Assembly (NCBI GenBank): GCA_001724025.1
Contig: MEDJ01000009.1
Location: 243,723 to 306,761 of the forward strand
Origin: Acidobacteria bacterium SCN 69-37
GTDB taxonomy: Bacteria; Acidobacteriota; Vicinamibacteria; Vicinamibacterales; SCN-69-37
Length of the DNA stretch: 63,039 nt
Direction: 5' to 3'
Both the position numbers and the translations under genes were made by a program. This document shows, piece after piece, positions 16,251 to 26,516 of the stretch; the first letter of the stretch is position 1, and every line of letters begins with the position of its first letter. A model generated the notes under the pieces. The model had not been told where the DNA came from. It saw only the letters and a program-made list of their open reading frames with translations, and searched no databases.

Positions 16251-16937
16251 ATGCCCTGCGCCCTCGACGCCGTCAGCGCCGCAATCGTCGCGTGCGAGGC
16301 ATGTCCCCGCCTCCGCGCGTACTGCACGCGGGTCGGTCGCGAGAAGCGTGCCGCGTACCGCCACGACACGTATTGGGCCCGGCCCGTCCCCGGCTGGGGC
16401 GATCCCGCTGCGCGGATCCTGCTGCTCGGGCTGGCGCCGGCGGCACACGGGGCCAATCGGACCGGTCGGCTCTTCACGGGGGACGTCCCCGGCGGGTCGA
16501 GTGACTTCCTGATGCAGGCGCTGCACGCCTGCGGGCTCGCGAGCCACCCGTGGTCACGTGCCGCCGACGACGGGGTGACGTTATCGGGGGTGTGGATTTC
16601 GGCGGCGGTCCGGTGTGCGCCGCCGGACAACGCGCCGCGGCCGGACGAGGTGACGCGGTGCCTGGTGCACCTGCAGCGCGAGTGGGCGGCGCTGCCAGAG
16701 GCGCGCGTAATCCTCGCGCTCGGCCGGCTGGCGTTCGACGTTGCCCGCCGTCTGCTTCCACCGGCAGCGACCGCACGCCGACCCGTCTTCGAACACGAGG
16801 GCCACTACCGCGCGGCCGACGGTCGCACGGTCGTGGCGTCCTATCATCCGAGCCGCCAGAACACGCAGACGGGTCGCCTGACGCAGGCCATGTTGCGGAC
16901 GGCGATCAGACGAGCCGCGGCGGTTGCGTCGGCGTAA
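16251..16937 (+). CDS. Uracil-DNA glycosylase, family 5 (UDGb-like)
   Basis: 228 aa. Four [4Fe-4S] ligands are recognisable: C15 and C18 (CEACPRL), C122 (AAVRCAPP) and C137 (EVTRCLVH). Motif A reads GLAPAAHGANRTGRLFTGD, the family-5 form that lacks the Asp/Asn water-activating residue of families 1 and 4. Motif B is SYHPSRQNT. The enzyme removes uracil and other damaged bases during base excision repair. The ATG at 16251 is the first start after lipA, with TGAGG upstream, so the two genes are likely co-transcribed. Confidence 0.92.
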   Translation: MPCALDAVSAAIVACEACPRLRAYCTRVGREKRAAYRHDTYWARPVPGWGDPAARILLLGLAPAAHGANRTGRLFTGDVPGGSSDFLMQALHACGLASHPWSRAADDGVTLSGVWISAAVRCAPPDNAPRPDEVTRCLVHLQREWAALPEARVILALGRLAFDVARRLLPPAATARRPVFEHEGHYRAADGRTVVASYHPSRQNTQTGRLTQAMLRTAIRRAAAVASA

Positions 16938-16959
16938 GTCGCGTAGGGGCGGGCGACGC

Positions 16960-16987
16960 GTAGGGGCGACGCATGCGTCGCCCCTAC
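16960..16987. repeat. 28-bp perfect palindrome, copy 1
   Basis: A perfect palindrome whose left half is GTAGGGGCGACGCA. It lies between the convergent stops of the glycosylase gene (16937) and lpd (16991), and a truncated half copy precedes it at 16941-16955. An identical copy occurs at 50157-50184 and a degenerate one at 34769-34795. It may act as a bidirectional terminator, though it lacks U-tracts. Confidence 0.85.
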
Positions 16988-16990
16988 CGG

Positions 16991-18412
16991 CTATTTCTTC
17001 TTGGGACGGTACACGTGCACGGACTGGCCGTAGAAGACGTCGGCCGCTTCCATGATCGTCTCCGAGAGCGTCGGATGGGCGTGGATACTGAGCGCCAGAT
17101 CGCTGGCCAGCGCGGCCATCTCGACGGCCACGACGCCCTCTGCAATCAGGTCGCCCGCCCCCGCTCCAACGATGCCGACACCGAGTACGCGTTCGGTCGT
17201 CGGATCGATGACGAGCTTGGTCACGCCTTCCGGCCGATCGATCGCGACGGCACGGCCGACGGCCGCCCACGGGAACTTCGCGATCTCGACCTTGCGTCCC
17301 TGCTTCTGCGCCTCGGTCTCGGTCAGGCCGCACCAGGCGACCTCGGGATCGGTGAAGACCACCGCGGGAATCGCCTGCGGCTCGAAGACGGCGTTGTGTC
17401 CGAGGATCGACTCCACGGCCACGCGGGCCTCGTGCGAAGCCTTGTGCGCGAGCATCGGCTCGCCCACCACGTCACCGATCGCGAAGATGTTGGGCTCGTC
17501 GGTGCGCAGCGATGCGTCGACGCTGATGAAGCCCCGCTCGCGCAGCTTCACCCTGGTCTTGTCGAGTCCGTCGATGGCCGAGTTCGGCTTGCGGCCGACC
17601 GACACGAGCACGCGATCGAACGTCTGTTCCCTGTCGGCGTCGGCCAGGCCTTCGCCCTCGATCTTCACCTTGACGCCGTTCTTCCCGTCCTTCATCTCGG
17701 CGACCCTCGCGTTCAGGATCACCTTGTGCAGCGTCTTCTCGAGCCGGCGCGCGAGAATCGTTGCCAGGTCGCGATCGGCCCCCGCGAGCAGCGTCGGCGT
17801 CATCTCGACGACGGTCACCTTCGTGCCGAGCGCCGCGTACACCGAGCCGAGTTCCAGCCCGATGTAGCCCCCGCCGACAACCAGCAGGGACTTCGGCACG
17901 CCGGGCAGGTCGAGCGCGGCCGTGGAATCCATGACGCGCGGGCTGTCGATCGACAGGCCCGGCACCACGGCCGGACGCGACCCCGTGGCAATGATCGCGT
18001 GCTCGAACGACAGGGTCTCCTTGCCGCCCTTCACCAGGTCGATGCTGAGCGTCTTCGCGTCGACGAACGATGCCCGGCCCTGGATGTAGGTGATCTTGCG
18101 CTGCTTCGAGAGCTGTCCCAGGCCGCCGACCATCTTCTGGACGACCGAGTCCTTGAACGCGCGCAACTTGTCGAGATCGATCGACGGTTCCCCGAAGCTC
18201 ACGCCCCACGCCGACGCGTGCTTCGCCTCGGCCACGAGTTTGGCCACGTGCAGAAGGGCCTTCGATGGGATACACCCGCGGTAGAGACAGACGCCGCCGG
18301 GGTTCGGTTCCGTATCGACAAGGGCGACCTGGAGGCCGAGATCCGCCGCGTGAAACGCGGCTGCGTATCCGCCGGGGCCGGCACCAATGACAACGAGTTG
18401 CGCTGATGACAT
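16991..18412 (-). CDS. lpdA: Dihydrolipoyl dehydrogenase (E3)
   Basis: 473-aa FAD flavoprotein disulfide reductase. FAD-binding VVIGAGPGGYAAAFHAADLG, redox disulfide C42-C47 in GGVCLYRGCIPSK, NAD-binding VVGGGYIGLELGSVYAALG, second FAD motif IFAIGDVVGEPMLAHKA and the active-site HAHPTLSE near the C-terminus are all present. It reoxidises the lipoyl arm of aceF using NAD. It lies 25 nt after aceF in the same direction and completes an aceE-aceF-lpd order. The 28-bp palindrome lies just past its stop. Confidence 0.96.
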   Translation of the reverse strand: MSSAQLVVIGAGPGGYAAAFHAADLGLQVALVDTEPNPGGVCLYRGCIPSKALLHVAKLVAEAKHASAWGVSFGEPSIDLDKLRAFKDSVVQKMVGGLGQLSKQRKITYIQGRASFVDAKTLSIDLVKGGKETLSFEHAIIATGSRPAVVPGLSIDSPRVMDSTAALDLPGVPKSLLVVGGGYIGLELGSVYAALGTKVTVVEMTPTLLAGADRDLATILARRLEKTLHKVILNARVAEMKDGKNGVKVKIEGEGLADADREQTFDRVLVSVGRKPNSAIDGLDKTRVKLRERGFISVDASLRTDEPNIFAIGDVVGEPMLAHKASHEARVAVESILGHNAVFEPQAIPAVVFTDPEVAWCGLTETEAQKQGRKVEIAKFPWAAVGRAVAIDRPEGVTKLVIDPTTERVLGVGIVGAGAGDLIAEGVVAVEMAALASDLALSIHAHPTLSETIMEAADVFYGQSVHVYRPKKK

Positions 18413-18437
18413 AAGCGTGTGTGACGTCCGATCAGGG

Positions 18438-19778
18438 TCAGAGGAAGGCGGTCAGCGGCTGCTCGAGAGCCTCCGCGATGAACCGCAGGAACCGGGCGCC
18501 GTCGGCCCCATCGATCACGCGATGGTCGTACGACAGCGAGAGCGGCAGGACTTCGCGCGCCTCGAACTCGCCATCGCGGAAGACCGGCTCGGTGGTGCCA
18601 CGGGACACGCCGAGGATGGCCACCTCCGGCGCGTTGACCAGCGGCGTGAACGCCGTGCCGCCAATGCCGCCCAGATTGCTGATGGTGAAGACGCCCCCGG
18701 ACATGTCGTCCAGGCTCAGCTTCTTGTCGCGCGCCTTCTGCGACACGGTCGCGAGATCGGCGGCAATCTCGGCAATCGTCTTCCGGTCGACGTCGCGGAT
18801 GACGGGCACGAGCAGCCCGTTCGGCGTGTCGACGGCGATACCGACGTGCCGGTACTGCTTGTAGACAATCGCCTGGTTCGCCATGTCGACCGACGTCGCG
18901 AACTGCGGGAAACGATCGAGCGCCAGCGCCACGACCTTCACGAGGATGGCCGTCACGGTCAGCTTGCCGCCGGCCTTCTCCACCCGCTTGCCATATGCCT
19001 GACGAAACGCCTCGAGCGCCGTGATGTCGGCCTTGTCGAACTGCGTGACGAGCGGAATGGCGTTCCAGCCGGTCGCCAGATGCTCGGCGGTCTTGCGGCG
19101 GATGTTCGACATCGACTGCACATCGATGTCGCCCCACTTCGAAAAATCAGGCAGCGGCGCCGTGCGACGGGCACCACCGCCGCCGGCCAGCAGCAACTTG
19201 ACGTGATCCTTGACGTCGGCCTGGCCGATGCGTCCGCCGGGGCCCGTGCCCGGTACCTCGCCGATGTCGACGCCGAGCTCACGCGCGTAGCGCCGCGTGG
19301 ATGGTGCCGCCGGCACCTGCGCAGCCTCCGATCGCACCAGTGCGGCAGGGGCCTGACTCGTGGCCCGACCGCGTGAAATGTCCACCACGGGAGCCGGACG
19401 GCTGGCCGGGGCCTCGTCGGCCTGCGCCGCACGCGTGTCCGTGTCCGCAGCAGCCTCGGCCTTCGGCGCTGGCGCGGCCTCGGCCTGCTCTGCTTTGGCC
19501 GGCGGCTCCGCGGCCTTGGAGGCCGCCGCCGCTCCACCAGCCGCGTCGTCAATCACCAGGACGACCTGTCCGACAGCGGCCTTTTCCCCGGCCTTCACCC
19601 GGACCTCGGTGATGGTGCCCGCCACGGTCGCGGGGACCTCGATGGTGGCCTTGTCGGTCTCGAGTTCCATCAACGGCTGGTCCTTGACCACCGTATCGCC
19701 GACTTTCACCAGTACGCGGGCGACGTCGCCCTTCTCGATGTTCTCGCCCAATTCGGGCAGCTTGAATTCAACGGGCAT
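18438..19778 (-). CDS. aceF: Dihydrolipoyl acetyltransferase (E2 of pyruvate dehydrogenase)
   Basis: 446 aa. One lipoyl domain (1-78) with lipoylated K43 in ETDKATIEVP, then an Ala/Pro/Glu-rich flexible linker, a peripheral-subunit binding domain (about 155-190, STRRYARELGVDIGEVPGTG) and the catalytic domain ending with YDHRVIDGADGARFLRF, which holds the catalytic His. It transfers acetyl groups to CoA and forms the complex core. Many Gram-negative E2s with an AceE-type E1 have two or three lipoyl domains; this one has a single domain. It is separated from aceE by a 231-nt spacer with a direct repeat. Confidence 0.95.
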   Translation of the reverse strand: MPVEFKLPELGENIEKGDVARVLVKVGDTVVKDQPLMELETDKATIEVPATVAGTITEVRVKAGEKAAVGQVVLVIDDAAGGAAAASKAAEPPAKAEQAEAAPAPKAEAAADTDTRAAQADEAPASRPAPVVDISRGRATSQAPAALVRSEAAQVPAAPSTRRYARELGVDIGEVPGTGPGGRIGQADVKDHVKLLLAGGGGARRTAPLPDFSKWGDIDVQSMSNIRRKTAEHLATGWNAIPLVTQFDKADITALEAFRQAYGKRVEKAGGKLTVTAILVKVVALALDRFPQFATSVDMANQAIVYKQYRHVGIAVDTPNGLLVPVIRDVDRKTIAEIAADLATVSQKARDKKLSLDDMSGGVFTISNLGGIGGTAFTPLVNAPEVAILGVSRGTTEPVFRDGEFEAREVLPLSLSYDHRVIDGADGARFLRFIAEALEQPLTAFL

Positions 19779-19802
19779 CCGTCACTCCAGTAATACTCCG
19801 AG

Positions 19803-19993
19803 GGGCTACTCGCCCCTCGGACTCCCCGACGAGCTCACTTGCGGGGGCCCCAAGAGCCCCGCGCCGTTCGCTCGGGCTTGCTCGCATCCGCTCGCGCGCA
19901 CGAACGCGAAGGGCTGCTCGCCCCTCGGACTCCCCGACGAGCTCACTTGCGGGGGCCCCAGGAGCCCCGCGCCATTCGCTCGGGCTTGCTCGC
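19803..19993. repeat. 83-nt direct repeat, two copies, in the aceE-aceF spacer
   Basis: Copies at 19803-19885 and 19911-19993 are nearly identical (for example ACTCCCCGACGAGCTCACTT in both) and are separated by 25 nt. Each begins with GGGCT(A/G)CTCGCCCCTCGG. The array fills most of the spacer between aceE stop and aceF start on the minus strand. The high identity points to recent duplication or to a mobile repeat family. No gene is present. Confidence 0.9.
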
Positions 19994-20009
19994 CGAACCC
20001 GACAGTGGC

Positions 20010-22688
20010 TCAGGCCAGCGTCGGATCGACCTTCTCCTGGTCAATCTCGAGATCCTTGAACGCCTGCTTGACCACCTTCAGATCGATCTGCTTCTCGCGC
20101 GCCAGTTGCGACAGCGTGATGGCCGCCACGTGCCGCGCGTCCACCTCGAAGAAGTTCCGCAACGCCGCCCGGTCCTCGCTGCGGCCGAAGCCGTCCGTCC
20201 CGAGGCTGATCAGCGGCCGCCCGACCCATCGCGCGATCAGGTCCGACTGGCTCTTGAGGTAATCCGACGCTGCCACGACGACGCCTTCCGTGCCGGCGAG
20301 ACACTCGGCCACGTACGGCACGCGCGGCTTTTCGGCCGGGTGGAGCAGATTCCACCGCTCGGTGCGATGGCCCTCGCGGTACAGCTCGTTGTAACTCGTG
20401 GCGCTCCAGACATCAGCGGCCACGCCGTACTTCTCGAGCAGGCCCTGAGCCTTGACGACCTCATTAAGGATCGCCCCGCTGCCGAGCAGCTGCGCGCGCG
20501 CCTTGGCCTTGCTGCTGTCGGGTGCCGCGCGGAACCGGTAGAGGCCGCGGATGATGCCCTCGCGCGCCCCCTCGGGCATCGCCGGCATCTCGTACTGCTC
20601 GTTGAGCACGCTCAGGTAGTAGAAGCCGTCCTCGCCGTTGACGTACATCCGGCGGATGCCATCCTCGATGATCGCCGCCAGTTCGAACGCATAGGCCGGG
20701 TCGTAGGCCTTGCAGGTCGGCACCGTCAGCGCATATGTGTGACTGTTCCCGTCCTGGTGCTGCAGCCCCTCACCGGCCAGCGTCGTCCGACCAGCGGTCC
20801 CGCCGAGCAGGAACCCGCGCGTCCGCGCATCGGCCGCGGCCCAGACGAAGTCGCCGACCCGCTGGAAGCCGAACATCGAATAGTAGATGTAGAACGGGAT
20901 CATGTTGACGCCGTGCGTCGCGTATGCCGTTCCTGCCGCGATCCACGATGCCAGCGACCCGGCCTCGTTGATGCCCTCTTCGAGGATCTGCCCGTCCTTG
21001 GCTTCCTTGTAGTACAGCAGGGTCGCGATGTCGACAGGCTCGTACAACTGGCCGATGCTCGAGTAGATGCCGACCTGCCGGAACAGTGGCTCCATGCCGA
21101 ACGTTCGCGCCTCGTCGGGCACGATCGGCACGATGAGCTTGCCAACGGTCTTGTCCTTGAGGAGGTTCGCGAGAATCTTCACGAACACGGCCGTGGTCGA
21201 GGCCTTCTTCCCCGCCGTCCCCGAGGCGAATTCCTGGAACGCCGCCGACAGATCCGCGTCGAGCGGCGGCACGGTCACCGACCGGTGCGGGAGCGAGCCG
21301 CCGAGCGCCTGACGACGCTCGAGCATGTACTGCATCTCGGGCGACGAGGCGTCGGGCCGCAGGAATGGAGCCTCGCCGACCACGTCGTCGGAGATCGTCA
21401 TGTCGAACCGGTCACGGAAGTACCGGAGTTCGCCATCCTTCATCTTCTTCTGCTGGTGCGTGACGTTCTTGCCCTCGCCCGCCTCGCCCATGCCGTATCC
21501 CTTGATCGTGCGGGTCAGCACGACGGTCGGCCCGCCCGTGTAACGCGTGGCCGCGTAATAGGCGTTGTAGACCTTCACCGGATCGTGCCCGCCCATCTTC
21601 AGGCGCTTCAGATCCTCGTCCGACAGGTGCTTGACCATGTCGAGCAGACGCGGATCGACGCCAAAGAAGTGCTGACGCATGTACGCCCCGTCCTCGACGA
21701 CGTACCGCTGGTATTCCCCGTCGACGACCTCGGCCATGCGCCGCGCCAGGATGCCCTCGTGGTCGGCAGCCAGCAGCGTGTCCCACTCCGAGCCCCAGAT
21801 GCACTTGATGACGTTCCAGCCCGCTCCCCGGAACACGCCTTCGAGTTCCTGGATGATCTGGCCGTTCCCCCGCACGGGGCCGTCGAGCCGCTGCAGATTG
21901 CAGTTGATCACGAAGATCAGGTTGTCCAGCCGCTCCCGCGTCGCGACGGTGATGCCACCGAGCGACTCGGGCTCGTCCATTTCACCGTCGCCGAGGAAGG
22001 CCCAGACCTTGCGGTTGGACGGCGGCTTGAGCCCACGGTTCTCGAGGTACTTGATGAAGCGCGCCTGGTAGATGGACGTGAGTGGGCCGATCCCCATCGA
22101 GACCGTCGGGTACTCCCAGAAATCGGGCATCAGCCACGGATGGGGGTACGACGAAAGTCCCGGTGTCGGCCGCAGCTCGTGCCGGAAATTCCGCAGATGG
22201 TCTTCCTCGAAGCGGCCCTCGAGGAACGCGCGCGAGTACATCCCGGGCGACGCATGCCCCTGGAAGAAGACGACGTCGGCGCCCCCCTCGGCGGCCTTGC
22301 CGCGGAAGAAGTGGTTGAACCCGACCTCGTAGAGCGTGGCCGCCGACTGATACGTCGCGATGTGCCCGCCGATGCCGTCCGATTCACGATTGGCGCGTAC
22401 GACCATCGCCAGGGCGTTCCACCGGACCAGGTTCTTGATGCGACGCTCGAGCGCTCGATCCCCCGGCATCGGTACCTGTTCATGCGCGGGAATGGTGTTG
22501 AGGTACGGCGTCGTGGGCGTGAACGACTCGCGCACACCCGACTGACGCGCACGCACGCGCAGGGCGTCGAGCAGGCGCACCACACGGGATTTGTCTCCCT
22601 GGGCCAGGACATAGTCGAGCGACTCGAGCCACTCTCGAGTCTCGACGGCCTCGAGGGCTGCCGCATCAATAGGCGCAAGATTCTTCAT
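20010..22688 (-). CDS. aceE: Pyruvate dehydrogenase E1, homodimeric type
   Basis: 892 aa, matching the AceE family length. The thiamine diphosphate motif starts GDGEMDEPES and ends with VINCNLQRLDGPVRGN. Other landmarks are VETREWLESLDYVL at the N-terminus, IGGHIATYQSAATLYEVGFN and EDGFYYLSVLNEQYEMP. It decarboxylates pyruvate and acetylates the lipoyl arm of aceF. The start chosen is ATG at 22688 (MKNLAP), but no purine-rich ribosome site precedes it; an ATG 13 codons upstream is possible. It is the first gene of the operon, 99 nt after the glycerophosphodiesterase gene on the same strand. Confidence 0.96.
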   Translation of the reverse strand: MKNLAPIDAAALEAVETREWLESLDYVLAQGDKSRVVRLLDALRVRARQSGVRESFTPTTPYLNTIPAHEQVPMPGDRALERRIKNLVRWNALAMVVRANRESDGIGGHIATYQSAATLYEVGFNHFFRGKAAEGGADVVFFQGHASPGMYSRAFLEGRFEEDHLRNFRHELRPTPGLSSYPHPWLMPDFWEYPTVSMGIGPLTSIYQARFIKYLENRGLKPPSNRKVWAFLGDGEMDEPESLGGITVATRERLDNLIFVINCNLQRLDGPVRGNGQIIQELEGVFRGAGWNVIKCIWGSEWDTLLAADHEGILARRMAEVVDGEYQRYVVEDGAYMRQHFFGVDPRLLDMVKHLSDEDLKRLKMGGHDPVKVYNAYYAATRYTGGPTVVLTRTIKGYGMGEAGEGKNVTHQQKKMKDGELRYFRDRFDMTISDDVVGEAPFLRPDASSPEMQYMLERRQALGGSLPHRSVTVPPLDADLSAAFQEFASGTAGKKASTTAVFVKILANLLKDKTVGKLIVPIVPDEARTFGMEPLFRQVGIYSSIGQLYEPVDIATLLYYKEAKDGQILEEGINEAGSLASWIAAGTAYATHGVNMIPFYIYYSMFGFQRVGDFVWAAADARTRGFLLGGTAGRTTLAGEGLQHQDGNSHTYALTVPTCKAYDPAYAFELAAIIEDGIRRMYVNGEDGFYYLSVLNEQYEMPAMPEGAREGIIRGLYRFRAAPDSSKAKARAQLLGSGAILNEVVKAQGLLEKYGVAADVWSATSYNELYREGHRTERWNLLHPAEKPRVPYVAECLAGTEGVVVAASDYLKSQSDLIARWVGRPLISLGTDGFGRSEDRAALRNFFEVDARHVAAITLSQLAREKQIDLKVVKQAFKDLEIDQEKVDPTLA

Positions 22689-22787
22689 GATAGGAGGCTC
22701 TCTACTTGAACTCGAACGACCTCTCATTCTACTTCGTTGCCCGACCGGAAGATAGACGAGCACGTCGTCGCGCGCAGGCCGGGCCCT

Positions 22788-23576
22788 TCAACAGGATCGA
22801 ACGACGTCGCGGGCCAGATCCGGCCGATCCGTGATGATTCCCGTCACCCCCCACGCCAGCAGCATGCGCATCTCGACAGGGTCATCGATTATCCATGCGT
22901 GCATCGGCAGTCCGGCGCGGCGCAGCACACGCGTCAATCGCGGACGGATGACGCGCCGCCCGCCGTAGACGAGTGGCAACTGGAAGAGCCGGCAGCCCGT
23001 CGGTCTCGGCGGCAGCCGGAACCACGAGCGGCGCAACGCGCTGCGCACCTCGGGCGTGGACGCCGAGGTCGGGATGCCCGCGGCGCGCTCGCGTACCGCG
23101 GCCAGCACCGGCAGACTGAATCCGCCGATCACCACGTCGCGCTCGCGGCCACAGCGCCGGATCACGGCCAGGACCGGATCGACGATCGCCGGATCGCGTC
23201 CCTTCAATTCGATCACGACGGGCGTGGCCGGCAGGCGCGTCAGCACCGCTTCGAGCCGAGGCACACCGATGCCGAGTTGACGGAACGCCGGCTGCCCGTC
23301 GAGATCGCGGAAGGCCGCGGCGGCATCGAGTCTCGCGAGCGCATCGGCCGTGAAGCTCGAGACGGCCCCGCGGCCGTCGGTCGTGCGGTCCACCGTGTCG
23401 TCGTGGATGACGACCACCTCGCCGTCCTTCGACAGGTGGACGTCACACTCGATGGCGTCGGCGCCAATCGCCACGGCGTGTTCGAAGGCCGCCAGCGTGT
23501 TCTCGGGCCGCAGCCGCGATCCGCCGCGATGGGCGATGACGACTGGCGTGTCGAGCGAGAGGAGGCGGTCGGGCAT
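22788..23576 (-). CDS. Glycerophosphodiester phosphodiesterase
   Basis: 262-aa TIM-barrel enzyme of the GDPD family. The catalytic set is visible: IAHRGGSRLRPENTLAAF (His-Arg-Gly-Gly and Glu), AIECDVHLSKDGEVVVIHDDTVDRTT (Glu, Asp and the second His), VVIELKG and the C-terminal GVTGIITDRPD. There is no signal peptide, so it is probably cytoplasmic (UgpQ-like), releasing glycerol-3-phosphate from deacylated phospholipids. It is divergent from the MoxR-like gene with only 16 nt between the start codons. Confidence 0.92.
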   Translation of the reverse strand: MPDRLLSLDTPVVIAHRGGSRLRPENTLAAFEHAVAIGADAIECDVHLSKDGEVVVIHDDTVDRTTDGRGAVSSFTADALARLDAAAAFRDLDGQPAFRQLGIGVPRLEAVLTRLPATPVVIELKGRDPAIVDPVLAVIRRCGRERDVVIGGFSLPVLAAVRERAAGIPTSASTPEVRSALRRSWFRLPPRPTGCRLFQLPLVYGGRRVIRPRLTRVLRRAGLPMHAWIIDDPVEMRMLLAWGVTGIITDRPDLARDVVRSC

Positions 23577-23592
23577 GGCGTAGTATTGTCAT
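23577..23592. promoter_or_regulatory. Compact divergent promoter with overlapping -10 boxes
   Basis: Only 16 nt separate the ATG at 23576 (minus) from the ATG at 23593 (plus). TAGTAT (23581-23586) lies 6 nt before the plus start, and AATACT (23582-23587 on the minus strand) lies 5 nt before the minus start. Neither gene has room for a ribosome site, so both messages should be leaderless. No -35 box is obvious within the flanking genes. Confidence 0.45.
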
Positions 23593-25134
<1,542 letters not shown>

Positions 25135-25145
25135 CGAGGCGGGCC

Positions 25146-26390
25146 ATGAAATACCGCTACACGCGTTTCATCGAGGATCTGGCCGATCAGGTCGATCTCG
25201 ACGCGCTGGTCTCGAAGCTCTCGGATCTGCTGCTTTCGAGCGGCTATGACAACCCGTGGGATCCCCAGAGCGAGGACGATCGCACGCTGCAGGCGCTGCA
25301 CGATGCGATTCTCGATGCGCTGCTCAACGGCGGCGCCCTGTCCGACGAGATGGTCGAGCGCCTGGTGGCCGACGACACGCCGGACGGGCAGCGCGGCCAG
25401 ATCGAGGCGCTCATCCAACGGATCATCGAGCGGCTCACCGAGCAGGGCTACGTCAGCGTCACCGGCCAGCCGCCGGGCGCGCCCACTGACGGGCGCCAGG
25501 GAGCGGTCGGCAACGCACGCTTCCAGGTGACCGACAAGGCACTCGACTTCCTGGGCTATCGGGCCCTGCGCGACCTGCTCGGATCGACGGGCCGCAGCAC
25601 GACGGGGCGCCACGACACGCGCGAACTGGCCACGGGTGTCGAAGCCGGTGGGCCGCCGCGGCCCTACGAGTTCGGCGACACCCTGAACCTCGATGCCTCC
25701 GCCACCGTGCTGAACGCCGCACGCCGCGCCGCCGCGTCCGGGACCGGCGCCGGCACGATCGACGTGGACGTGGAGGATCTGATGGTGACGCAGGGGGACT
25801 ACCAGAACTCGTGCGCCACCGTGATCATGCTCGACTGCAGCCACAGCATGGTGCTGTACGGCGAAGACCGATTCACGCCGGCCAAGCGCGTCGCGCTGGC
25901 CCTGGCCAACCTGATTCGTCACCAGTATCCGGGCGACGCCATCAACGCGGTGCTCTTCCACGACTCGGCCGAGGAGGTCCCGATCGCGCGTCTCGGCCGC
26001 GTACGCGTCGGGCCCTATTACACGAACACGCGGGAGGGCCTGCGGCTGGCACGCCGGATCCTCGAACGTCAGCGGCGGGACATGCGCCAGATCGTGATGA
26101 TCACCGACGGCAAGCCGTCCGCTGTCACGCGGCCCGACGGCCGGATCTACAGGAACGCGTTCGGCCTCGATCCGTTCGTCCTGCGCGAGACCTTCGCGGA
26201 AGTCGCCGCCTGCAGACGCGCCGGCATCATGATCAACACGTTCATGCTCGCGCGCGACTACGACCTGGTCGCCTTCGTCCGTCGCGTGGCCCGCATCTGC
26301 CGCGGCAAGGCCTACTTCACCACGCCGCAGACGCTCGGCCGCTACGTGCTGCAGGACTACCTGACGCACAAGACGCGGACGGTGCATTAA
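25146..26390 (+). CDS. VWA-domain protein, partner of the MoxR-like ATPase
   Basis: 414 aa. The N-terminal 200 residues are helical and acidic (MKYRYTRFIEDLADQVDLDAL). Residues about 222-400 form a von Willebrand A domain with an intact MIDAS: DCSHS (D230, S232, S234), a Thr in YTNTREG and TDGKPS. BchD/CobT-like pairs of this kind recognise substrates for the ATPase. It is transcribed with the MoxR-like gene. There is no signal peptide, so the complex should be cytoplasmic. The target is unknown. Confidence 0.85.
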   Translation: MKYRYTRFIEDLADQVDLDALVSKLSDLLLSSGYDNPWDPQSEDDRTLQALHDAILDALLNGGALSDEMVERLVADDTPDGQRGQIEALIQRIIERLTEQGYVSVTGQPPGAPTDGRQGAVGNARFQVTDKALDFLGYRALRDLLGSTGRSTTGRHDTRELATGVEAGGPPRPYEFGDTLNLDASATVLNAARRAAASGTGAGTIDVDVEDLMVTQGDYQNSCATVIMLDCSHSMVLYGEDRFTPAKRVALALANLIRHQYPGDAINAVLFHDSAEEVPIARLGRVRVGPYYTNTREGLRLARRILERQRRDMRQIVMITDGKPSAVTRPDGRIYRNAFGLDPFVLRETFAEVAACRRAGIMINTFMLARDYDLVAFVRRVARICRGKAYFTTPQTLGRYVLQDYLTHKTRTVH

Positions 26391-26482
26391 ACGGGTACGA
26401 CAGGTCCGACGGGCGACAGGTGGGCACGACGGGCGACAGGCAGGTCCGACGAACAACAGGTAGGTACGACGGGCAACCGGCG
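26391..26482. repeat. 20-nt tandem repeats after the VWA gene
   Basis: Three consecutive 20-nt units, at 26411, 26431 and 26451, follow the pattern GGGCGACAGGyrGGyMCGAC, with partial units on each side (26393-26410 and 26471-26482). Units differ at 2-5 positions. The array starts right after the stop codon. There are no spacers, so it is not a CRISPR. It lies between convergent genes. Confidence 0.75.
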
Positions 26483-26516
26483 TGCCTGGCGTCCAAGGGG
26501 CTCGACGTCTTCCTGC

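Noticed and set aside
16991..16993. Palindrome supplying the lpd stop codon
   Set aside because: Unlike cdd, the lpd stop lies 4 nt outside the palindrome, so this holds for cdd only.
19803..19993. Coding repeat peptide (SPLGLPDELTCGG-like)
   Set aside because: The repeat reads as peptide on the plus strand only by lack of stops; it lies in an operon spacer and has no start signal.
19839..22709. 956-codon plus-strand open frame
   Set aside because: It is exactly antisense to aceE, Arg/His-rich, and arises from GC-rich codon bias in the real gene.
26391..26482. Possible CRISPR array
   Set aside because: Units are contiguous without unique spacers, and no cas gene is present.
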